Source of the DNA: Acanthaster planci | Taxonomy: Eukaryota; Echinodermata; Asteroidea; Valvatida; Acanthasteridae | Reading direction: 5' to 3' | NCBI RefSeq assembly: GCF_001949145.1 | Contig: NW_019091387.1 | Coordinates: forward strand, 527,207 to 591,206 | Length of the DNA: 64,000 nt | Part shown: positions 1 to 16,258 of the stretch, one piece after another | Layout: each line of letters opens with the position of its first letter | Numbering within the stretch: position 1 is the first letter of the stretch | The notes under the pieces: model-generated | The model's database searches: none | What the model saw: only the letters and a program-made list of their open reading frames with translations | What the model was told of the DNA's origin: nothing | Made by a program: the position numbers and the translations under genes

Positions 1-3000
1 CAATGAAAACTATTTCTTTTTACAAATGTTACTTGAAATTTTCCGTGCTTTTCCAGAGATTGCTGTTGCTTGCTGTCATTCCTTTCGAAGAAGACAGTTT
101 AGCTACATATACTTTACACTTTCTTTTCAAATTATGAACCCAAAATGTGCGCATTGGAAACATGTGAGAAAGGCTTGATCAATGGTAATTTACTTAAAAT
201 CAATAATTTAACTTAATTTAAAACAAAAAAGACTAAAATAACTGTTACATTGAGGTATGATGTCTGGAATGACATCACTGTTTTTAGCTCGTATGGAAAT
301 TTGTACGAGCATCATAAAACCAACAGGTATCCAAGGTACCACTTAAAATGCTGAGTAAAAATTAAAAATAAGGTCACTTAGAATGAAAAGATGAATTTTC
401 ATGGATGTCATAAAAGAGAAATTGCATTGTGTAGCCCTTTAAAAATTTTTGAGAGATGGAACACAGAGAAAGTTGAACACTGAACTGGTGCAGATGTTTT
501 ATTTTAGTTCACATTATACAACACAGCTGTACACATACACCTTTGATACTTTACACACATAATTCACCTTTAGCTTTTACCAAATGCAGGGGGGTTAATG
601 TTTACTACAAATTTTACGTACCAATTACAAACTGACATAATATAATTCATCACGAATTTTCCATTTGTTCAAAGGAAATACTACTGTTTGTCTAGGCCAC
701 AGACAAATTAATCCAAATGTCATTCAACGTGATGGATATTTTTGTTCAACAAGGCAGTTCAGTAATTTAGAAAAGTCAACGTTGTATGATTTATATAACC
801 AAAATAATTGCAATTTTTTTTTTGCTTGAGTGTCCATTCCTAAAATATACATTTTTTACTTCACACAAAAAAAGAAAGTTCACACACAAATGCACAATTG
901 GAAAAAAAAAATTGCTCAAAGGCACTGCATAGTGATTTACTTTGTTAATGATATTTTTTTTTAATTCTAAAGACTCTTGAAATCTTTGACTTCAATCCAA
1001 TAAAATTCAGAAATTTAAGAACAGTATGAATACAAGCTCATCCCTTGGGTTGCATGCGAGTACACCGAGTGTGAGTACTAGCGCCAAAGCACCAGACTAC
1101 TGCTGAACAGCTTTTGAGCTGCTCATTTTTCTCAGGTAGGGTGTACACATTTTTATATTTGCTGTAAGTGTAACCAAGAGAGTCTCATTCCTTTGACTGT
1201 ACTCAACGCCGTAGCTGAACCTGAGTACGAGTATTAAAACAGAAACACGAGTCTACAATTTCAGTATCGAGGTGCTAGACCACTAAGGAGCACCCAAGGG
1301 GGTGGGCTTGAGCTCCTATTAGGTTTTCAATTTGTCAAATTTATTTTAAACAAAGATAAAATTATACACCTACATCTGAAACTAAACTACTAACTCTGAT
1401 ACGGCCTTACATTCCAGCCCCATGCAGCACAATACGGGGAAGGGCGCTTGGACATCATGAGATGTTTCAAGGGGTAAATTCCGGTCAAAAACAAAAATAC
1501 CAGCCCCCCTCACGGCACATCCTGGGTGCACGCGCCACTGAATTAGTTTCCCCGTGAAGCTTTAATTTACACTTATGTGTGTGAATGAAACCTTATCTCT
1601 TCAATCCAAATCAAGTACGCATTCATGGGTAAGAGTAAAAGTTGAAGTACTAGTTCTGGATGAGTATCCTACATCTCAAGTGCCACATTGTTTCGACTCG
1701 TACTCGGGTCCTTGTTTTTTTTCTGTATTTGCACTCAGTGCCAACAAGAGTACTTTCAGTACCAAATACTGAAAGTCAATGTGATATGCATTATAAATAT
1801 GAGGGCACACAGATCAAAAGCGTGCATACGATTTATTTTTCAATGGAATTACCGTGATTCTGTTACCACACACTCTCCCTGGACAAACAAAGCAATTAAA
1901 CAGTTTCTCGACTATGGATGCAATCCGTTCTTAAAGAAGCTAGGGAATTTATACATTAGTCCCCACTTTCCACTGAGTGTGTGTCTAGAGCTTTCTACGA
2001 GAGGCTTGTATAAATTATATACAAAATAAAAAGAAATTCAGCCCAAATATGCATAAAAAGGCCCTCAACAAAGGGAATCAACTTTCGTTGAGTGACAATG
2101 ACTAGCTACCACATAGGTTCAAATTTGTGCTGCCTGGCTTGAGTGTGGGCCTCCTATATGATTGAATACTGGTTGAAAACTGGTGAAGGGTACAACTTGC
2201 CTTGTGCACGCAGGATTTCACATGAATGTGCAAAATGCAAAAGTTTGATGTGTGAACTGATCTTGGTTGGAGTGTTCAAGCCGTTCATATACCACAATTT
2301 TTCACCACTGGGTCACTCAATGCTCAAAGTTGACAGCCTAACACTGCAATTATGCTTGAACTCCAGGACAGGTTAAGGCAATGTACCAAGGGCACAGAAA
2401 AGGGATTGACTGAATACAGATCGTGAGTAAACATTCTACACTGCAAAGCTCACACTTACGTGGTTTCCATGTTTTAATTTGCCGAGAGTGGTAATAAATT
2501 TTCAGGGGCATTTAATTCTGGGGTAAAAAGTTTTGAAATACTTTGCAGTGCTCTTATGTTTACCTGGACCTCTGCTGCAAAACTTTTAGGACATGCTCTT
2601 AATTGTAAGCAAGAGGACAATGCCCAAGTTTCCTGACTGAGTCTGAGATGACCAGGTCCAAGGTTACGAAAGAAAGACGGTTTTGCACCTGACTGACCAC
2701 ACTTACTGGCTTTCTCACAAGAGCACGAGAGTAAGGATGCACCGAACTGCCACATTTATTTGCACATTTATGCACTCATTTCAAAAAGTGTGCCGGACCA
2801 TTTTTCGTCAGAATGAGCCCAATCTGGTAGCATCTTTATATCAGATGCACCGGAGTACACAGAAATAATGCCTCTCATGCGTCTTCAATCTCCATTCTTC
2901 ATTTATGCCACAGGCGATCATTCATGTACCAGTCCAATAGCTATTTTATCTTCACATAATTTTTAGATTTCAGTGTTTTTAGATTTAAGTCTTTTTGACT

Positions 3001-3232
3001 GAAAGCTTCCAGTCACAGCTGTACACAATCTCTGTCCAAGTGCCCATCTACTGCAGCCTATTACAGGACAGAATGACACTCTCCAATCATTTTTCATGGG
3101 GGTGGGCCAAGTTTGACATTTAAATATTAAAAGCGGCAATGGGTACGGAAGCTTGATAGCAGACATCAGCTGGGCATTTAATAATTTCTTTCTCAGATGT
3201 TAGCATACGAGAGACACAAGCTGAAGTTAAGG
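1..3232. other. 3' flank of PTGR2, no gene recognised
   Basis: This AT-rich stretch carries no reading frame that I recognise; the open frames are short and lack splice partners. Part of it is probably the 3' untranslated region of the minus-strand PTGR2 gene. A minus-strand AATAAA at 2755-2760 lies about 475 bases beyond the stop codon and is one possible polyadenylation signal. Nothing else is supported here. Confidence 0.5.
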
Positions 3233-10253
<7,021 letters not shown>

Positions 10254-10369
10254 TTCAGTTTCTTACAAATTATGAGTTCCGTTCTAAGGCATGAAAGGCA
10301 ATGGCTGTAGTTTCGACAGTCAGGTAAGTTTACGAGCAGCAGTGGGATACCCCCAGAACTGTGGGATCC

Positions 10370-10405
10370 GACGTCCGCCCCGCTCCCATGAGCGGGGCGG
10401 ACGTC
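10370..10405. repeat. Perfect 16-bp-stem GC hairpin inside the left arm of fold-back element 1
   Basis: GACGTCCGCCCCGCTC, a CCAT loop, and the exact reverse complement give a 16-bp perfect stem. The right arm of the element has only the outer GACGTCC part, so this hairpin is specific to the left end. Confidence 0.85.
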
Positions 10406-11068
10406 GGGTTTCGAGTCAACTCGGACCCAAACCAACTCGGACCCATGCCAACTTGGACCCATGCCAACTCGGACCCATGCCAACTTGGACCCACGACCAA
10501 CTCGGACCCATGCAAATTCGGACCCAATACTAACCCGGATCCACGACCAACTCGGACCCAATACAACTCAGACCTACGACAAACTTGGACCCACCCTGAG
10601 TCAACTCGGACCCAACACAAATCAAATCATTTTAAAGTAAAAATGTGGAATATTTCCTATTGTCTTAAACTTGGAGACAGTTTTGAAGTGTCGTGTGTCT
10701 GCTCGCGAGCTCATTATTAATATTTTGTGATGCCACGTTCTTTTTACAATAAGAGGAGCCATGATCTCGAGGGATCATAGAATTATTTATATAAATCCCA
10801 AATTTGGGATAGATAGTTTCCTGTTCAGAGTATTTCTTTCACAAAAAGCCCCACATTGCAGGCCTTTTTTAGATAGAGGTGGGCGGCTACATTCAGAGCT
10901 GAGTGCATAGTTTTACTACTATTAGGGGGTATCTTCGGGAAACGGCGAATTAAAAAAGTTCAGAAAATTGAAATGAAAAGTGATCGATCTGGCCATAATC
11001 TTGAATTTCCAGGGAGCAAAAATAATCTTGAGTTTCAAGCGAAAAAAATGAAGGCCTCTTCATTTTAT

Positions 11069-11232
11069 GGTTATGGTTGCACTACACCAAAGGGGTCCAG
11101 ACAACTTGACCGTTTGCCAACTCGACTTCGGACAACTTGACCGTTGAGACAACTCGACCGTCGAGTTGTCCGAAGTCAAGTTGGTACACGGTCGAGTTGT
11201 CTGGACCCCTTTGGTGTAGTGCAACCATAACC
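11069..11232. mobile_element. 164-bp nested hairpin inside fold-back element 1
   Basis: The sequence starts GGTTATGGTTGCACTACACC and ends with its exact complement ...GGTGTAGTGCAACCATAACC. The two halves pair along nearly their full length to the centre near 11150, with a few transitions. The interior carries AACTCGACC/AACTTGACC words that resemble, but are not the same as, the AACTCGGACCC units of the host element. It may be a palindromic MITE inserted in the fold-back element, or its central inverted module. Confidence 0.8.
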
Positions 11233-11833
11233 CATGAGACTCAGTGGGTCCGAGTTGACTCGAGGTGGGTCCAAGTTGGCGTGGGTCCGAGTTGGTTGTG
11301 GGTCCGAGATGGTCATGGGTCCGAGTTAGTATTGGGTCCGAGTTGGTTTGGGTCTGAGTTGACCTGATCCCGGACGTCGGACCCCACAGTTCTAACTTCT
11401 ACGGGTAGCCATGGAGGAAGGAAAACAGATGTTTTCCTTCCTCCAAGGGGTAGGACACTCGGAATCAAAACTTTTAACTAGTGAAAATGAAAACCAGTTT
11501 TACTATTTTTTTCTTCACTGACATGTTTAGTTCACAGTCGTGGCCATTTACTAGTGAAAAAGCCAACCCTGAGCGAGGTGTTGTTAAAACATTCGCTAAA
11601 CTATGATGCAAAGGATATTTTTCTGCTCTGTTCCTAAGAGAGCCGAACGAGGTCTCCTGATTTTGGTGTGATTTCGTCTCCAAGTTGTTTTGACTGTAGT
11701 GCGCCACCAGGTGGCTAACACCATGAAGAAATAAGCCTGGTGCCAACTCGTGACATACATCAGCCCTTGTCTGTACATTCATTTTGGGCATAGACGTCAG
11801 GAATTTGTTCTGCCTGCCACTCATTTTTGCAAG

Positions 11834-12880
11834 ATGGCGTCCACGAGTGAGATGGAAGAATTTCTGGAAGCTCATCGCCACAAATACGAGCCTCCACTTC
11901 ATTGGAAGGCGCGGAAACAATTTATGATAAACAACTGGGATCAATACTCTGGAAACCAGTTGGTTTCTTTGTCCATGGTCTGGTCAAATGTGGAGTTTGA
12001 CGGAGCAACGTAAGTCCATGGTCTGAACACGAGCACGTCATCTGATCGTTCACATAATCATGACATGATGTATGACACGCTTTTTTTTAATGGAACATGT
12101 TTTGTATTCAGTTTGAATGCATTTGTTTGGTATAAAAGTGTAACATACGAAATTTTAAACTGTAAACAAATTATTTCTGTTTATCCTAAAGCGATGAATG
12201 AATTCAGTCTCAAGTCCTAACCCCAAAAGTTAAAGGGGGGAGGGTTGTTGCCCCTGAAACTGTCTGATTGTCACCCCAGGACTGTCTGACTGTCAAAAGT
12301 GTCATGACGGTGGATGACATACCCCATAATTCTTGGGGTGGGTAGGATACTGCAGTCGTTCCCAGAATAACACTAAACTTGTTCAAATATTAAAACTGTC
12401 GACCACACGAAGCCTCTTGAAAACAAAATATGTTAAATGTTTACCAAAAAAAGATCAGTGGACATGGTAGAGACAGAAAAAAATCTAGGCCCTACCGTAA
12501 AAAACTGTGGAAAGAGTTCCATATACGGACACCATTTTTTTCCCCATATAACAGCCATCAGAAAGTGATGTCCCAAAAAGGAAACTTGAGCTAGGAAAAT
12601 TCCAATGCATTTCCTTAGAAAACACCATGGTATTTACAGACAGGTCTCATAGCTTTGTGGACAGGGGCATCAAGTGTTGTCTGTATATGAAACTCTTTCC
12701 AGAACTTAATTTTTTTTCTCCACGGCATCTTTTTGTCACAGATTAATAAGCAGACCCCATGCTTCAGAGTTCACTGTCTTCCAACCCTCAGCAGATGACT
12801 TTGATTTGATTTGCAGGTACCCAGCAGAGCTGATGGTCAGAGTAAAGATGATGGCGGAAGGGATCACTGTGGACAAATAA
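11834..12880 (+). CDS. XTBD-only short protein, 79 aa (isoform sharing exon 1 with NKRF)
   Basis: The coding exons are 11834-12009 and 12817-12880 (240 bases, 79 aa). Exon 1 encodes an XRN2-binding domain (XTBD): the WKARKQF and LVSLSMVWSNVEF blocks match CDKN2AIPNL and the CDKN2AIP N-terminus. Exon 2 completes the domain with YPAELMVRVKMMAEGITVDK and then stops at TAA. The donor is GTAAGT and the acceptor is TTTGCAG, and the codon split across the border is ACG. XTBD proteins bind and stabilise the 5'-3' exoribonuclease XRN2; C. elegans PAXT-1 is the best-known short example. CDKN2AIPNL is 116 aa in human, so this form is shorter at both ends. An open frame continues upstream of 11834 without an ATG, so 11834 is the first ATG. 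The same exon 1 also fits the NKRF terminal exon. The existence of both transcripts is inferred from splice phase, not seen. Confidence 0.7.
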
Positions 12881-15099
12881 CACTGGCAGTACAATCAGCA
12901 TAGCACAGACACAACTAACATCATGTAGAAGTGGGGGGGTGTTGGGCCCTTGCCAGTTGGACAGACAGTGGCAGAGCAGTTTTTAACAATCGCTTTCCCA
13001 GTCCTGGCATAAAAATTTAAGAAGTGGCAAATTTCACTTTAATCAGCTTTACCGTCATTGTTGCTTCTTCAAAATCTTGACAGAAACCACGTTTTTCTTG
13101 AGAAAAGAATGAAAAAAAACGGGGCCATGTGCCAATTTCCTCGTTCTAGCACGGGCAAAACTTTATTCCATGGATAAAATTCTCACATTAGAATATTAAC
13201 AATTCTCATGAGAACATTCAAAAGCTGAGACCTGCAGGGCAATCTGGACTTTTACACTGGCTAATATGCTTTTTTTCATGCGCGTGTATATACATGGGTT
13301 TGCCAGCCACAGTCTTGTCTCAACTGTGCCTTACCCCACTAAATACACCATTTTCAAACCACACTTAACCTCACGCTATGGCAAACTGGTTTTCAGAATG
13401 CTGAGGGATGGTTGCTCCAGAAACTCTGATTCACCGTGCTGAAAATTATTGTTGCCATTTGAAGAAAAACAAAACATATGTCTGGTGTTCTCTTTGTTGA
13501 AGATATCCACCAGCGCTGATGGCCCGAGTGCAGGAAATGGGTAAAGGGATATCGTTGGACGTACTAACTGCCCGGGAGAGCGATTTCCAACCCAATGTGG
13601 GTGTGAGCAAAGCCGAAGCTAAGCCCCAGGGAAGAGCCCAAGACAAACCTGTTCCCTCCTCTAAATTGTGTCCACCGGTTAAGAGAAGCCTGGAAGAGGA
13701 GACTACGGGGAACGAGAAGGCCCAGAAGATGCAAAGGGGGCAGAGTGCGAGAGAGCGAGCAATCCGTGGATTCGATGACCGCCTCGGGCCGAAAAGCGGC
13801 CCCGGTGAGTCAAGTGGCTGGAACCAGTCGGGGACCAAAACAGGGTACGAGAGGATCATTGCCAACTTGGCCTACAACCTCAAGAAGCAGAACAACAACA
13901 GAATAGGGGGGCCAGCGTTGCACAAGCTCCAAAAGGCCAGTCAGCATTTGGCCCAGACGCTTGATTTGGAGTTCATTGAGGTCCCAACCATCGTAAACAG
14001 TGCCGAGCAGTGGAAGGGCATGAAGAAATTCAAGAACCCAAGGTGGTCGTGCAACCTGTACCTGGGCGAGGCACTCCTGGCCAGCGTGGAGGCCAACAAT
14101 AAGCCCAACTCCAAGACGGCTGCGGCTGAGAAGGCTGTGCTTATCTTGGAGGGTGCTGGCTTCACAGTGCAGCAGGTGAACAAGCGGAGCCAACTAGGGA
14201 GGAAGTTCTCGAAAGAGGTTCTGCCGCTCGACCAGAGACTGAACACCAGGACCTTTCGGGTGGACCAGCAGAACCGGTGTGGGGCACCACCGCCAACATG
14301 GACGCTGGAGAACTTTGTCCTGACAGAGCAAGTGAAAGCGGCTTCTGCGACGAGCATCTTGATCAACTCTGCACAGAGCAACCACGTACCGATACGGTTT
14401 GAAACCACAGAAGACATCCAGACTGTCAACGGCAAGTCAGGATTCGTCTGCACCACTCTCATCAACGGGGTGCAGGTGTGCACCGGAATACACATGAACA
14501 AGCGGGAGGCACGGAACGTGGCGGCTGAGAATGCGCTGGCCTTGCTGCGTAAGACCTGCCCCATCCTCCGGAAGAACCTGGACAGTGCACAGGCCAACGC
14601 GATCACGCGGGCCGAGCTCGAGGCTAGGCAGTCTCCCCAGCCCTCGCTGGCCCCAAGCGCCATCGAGGACAGCAATCTGGGCCACAAGATGCTGAAGATG
14701 ATGGGCTGGACGGGCGGCGCACTGGGCAAGAACGGCATCGTGGAGCCCATCCAGGACAGCCAGAAGTTCTCTCGCGAGGGTTTCGGGTACACAGTCAAGG
14801 CTCCCAAGAACATCAAGAATATGCTTGACATGGCGGCCGTTCGCAGGATCCTGGAAGACTATGTACATTCTGGACGTCGGGACGATCTCATCTTCACTTC
14901 GGAGCTCTCCCAAGACGAGCGTAAAGCCATCCACCTGGCCTGCCGCAAGTTTAATCTAAAGAGCCAGTCACACGGTTCAGGGCAGGAGCGCTTCTTGGTG
15001 GTCAAACAGAAACGCAACTTGAGCGAGCTTGTTCAGGATATTGTAGACAGTGGCGGAACCTGTGGACAGTATGAGCTTGTTACTCCCGGACAGAGTTAA
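11834..15099 (+). CDS. NKRF: NF-kappa-B-repressing factor-like protein, 590 aa (XTBD, dsRBD-like, G-patch, R3H)
   Basis: The coding exons are 11834-12009 and 13503-15099, skipping the short exon at 12817-12880. The sum is 1773 bases (590 aa). The acceptor TTGTTGAAG/ATATCC restores the frame with a split ACA codon. Residues 1-80 are the XTBD, closing with YPPALMARVQEMGKGISLD. Residues about 199-276 and 326-409 are two double-stranded-RNA-binding-like folds (KTAAAEKA and KREARNVAAENAL helices). Residues about 449-489 are a G-patch (LGHKMLKMMGWTGGALGKNG). Residues about 504-564 are R3H (LSQDERKAIHLACRKF...KSQSHG). NKRF is a nucleolar and nuclear protein that recruits XRN2 and the helicase DHX15 for pre-rRNA processing and represses some promoters. 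Human NKRF is 690 aa; the shortening lies mainly in the linker after the XTBD. An AATAAA lies at 15409. Confidence 0.88.
12508..12701. mobile_element. Hairpin element in the first intron of the XTBD/NKRF locus
   Basis: Left arm GGAAAGAGTTCCATATACGG and right arm, read inverted, GGAAAGAGTTTCATATACAG form terminal inverted repeats of about 24 bp around a spacer of about 150 bp. It sits between the shared first exon and the short terminal exon, which it lies 115 bases upstream of. No coding capacity is present. Confidence 0.6.
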
Positions 15100-15408
15100 A
15101 ATATCAACCCTTACCCTGCCCAGCTCAGCAAAGACCACCAGGCATAAAAAGTCTGGTGCTTCTTGTCACACCGGGCAATCAACAGCTGCCAAAGAAACTG
15201 GCCACACTGAGACAATGGGAGTTGATCCGGCATGTATGGAACAATGCCACTGTCGGACCCCGAGGTGGCTGGCAACCACAGATTCCCAAACTGTGTGGCC
15301 TTAGGGATAGCCGACCTGTTGGATTTTGTTGCTCTGGGCAGGCAAGCCACTTTGACAAATGACGCAATCTGGCAGTCTCTGTACAGAATTTTAATTTGTA
15401 GACATACA

Positions 15409-15414
15409 AATAAA
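15409..15414 (+). promoter_or_regulatory. Probable polyadenylation signal of NKRF (AATAAA)
   Basis: This AATAAA is the first canonical hexamer downstream of the NKRF stop codon, about 310 bases away, in the transcribed strand. The assignment rests on position only. Confidence 0.5.
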
Positions 15415-16166
15415 ATGAGTCAACAGCCAACACTGAAAGACAGGGGCCCAGGGATTCAAGATTAAAACTGTTCAGAATGTTTTCGAGACACTGTGTATTA
15501 ACGTGAAATTCTGCTAATTTCTGCTCCTTGGCCTATCTGTACAAAGTAAAATTAAAACATGTTTTTCACTAAAAGACAAAATTTATGTGAGCTCTCAAGG
15601 AAGAATCCGAGTACATATATCTATGATATCAAATCGAAAGTCTTGTCCTATATTAGGTGAGACACGACTTTAGTTCCCAAGGACGTTTGTATTACATGTA
15701 CATGGGCAGATCTTTGGCTTTGAATTTTGATGTTTTTTGATGTTTTGGCTTGGTATGCCAGTGACCTTTGAAGCATGGTAAGGCAGAACTTGCTGAGGAG
15801 TACCCGTCAACAGTCGTGGAAAAGAAACAAGACCCAAAAGACACTAGATAAACCTTGCTTCTGTTCTGCCATGATCAGTTTTTGACCAGATTACCAAGTT
15901 CACACAATAAGCATACAAACCAGAGTACAAATACCAATGGGATTTTGCCGTTGCTTGGCCCAGGAGAGTGGATGCGGGTAATGTCCCTCATCCTTGGGCT
16001 CAGGCCTTTCTAAGTATCCATCCATCCTCCTGATCTGGTCGTAAACCGGTGTTTAACGACTAGCCAAGCACATACATGTACATTCAAACTTGTCAATATG
16101 AGCACTGTTTATACAACATACTTGTAACAAAGTCACTTTTATGTCTCAATCATTTGTTTCATTGTA

Positions 16167-16258
16167 TTCCTACCTGATAATACAAGGTTTCTGTTATTAC
16201 AAGGTACAGTACTTCCTACCAGATAATACAAGGTTTCTGTTATTACAAGGTACAGTAC
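16167..16258. repeat. Two-copy 46-bp tandem duplication
   Basis: Two direct copies of a 46-bp unit beginning TTCCTACCTGATAATACAAG stand head to tail (16167-16212, 16213-16258) and differ at only one or two bases near the start. The near identity suggests a recent local duplication. Confidence 0.9.

Larger units (their letters stand above)
10355..11393. mobile_element. Fold-back element 1, inverted arms built of AACTCGGACCC subrepeats
   Basis: The outer ends are AGAACTGTGGGATCCGACGT on the left and, read inverted, AGAACTGTGGGGTCCGACGT on the right. Inside each end is an array of degenerate 11-17 bp units of the type CAACTCGGACCCATGC. These run from about 10414 to 10625 in one orientation and from about 11247 to 11366 in the opposite orientation. 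Between the arms lie unique AT-rich DNA (10630-11068) and a nested hairpin (11069-11232). There is no transposase frame. Drosophila FB and Galileo elements have the same plan of long inverted repeats made of subrepeats. I could not find a target-site duplication at the ends. Confidence 0.75.
10254..11833. promoter_or_regulatory. Divergent intergenic region between PTGR2 and the XTBD/NKRF locus
   Basis: The start codons of PTGR2 (minus, 10253) and the XTBD/NKRF locus (plus, 11834) face away from each other across 1580 bases, so both promoters must lie here. About 1.04 kb of it (10355-11393) is a fold-back element. That leaves about 100 bases on the PTGR2 side and 440 bases on the NKRF side. 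I see no clear TATA box. Confidence 0.55.

Noticed and set aside
10414-10625. Short repeats read as a CRISPR array
   Set aside because: The units are degenerate, lack regular unique spacers, form the arm of an inverted element, and lie in a clearly animal genome.
13941-14831. 296-aa open frame on the minus strand
   Set aside because: It is antisense to the NKRF terminal exon, is cysteine- and serine-rich in the way shadow frames are, and resembles no family. The plus-strand frame carries clear G-patch and R3H motifs.
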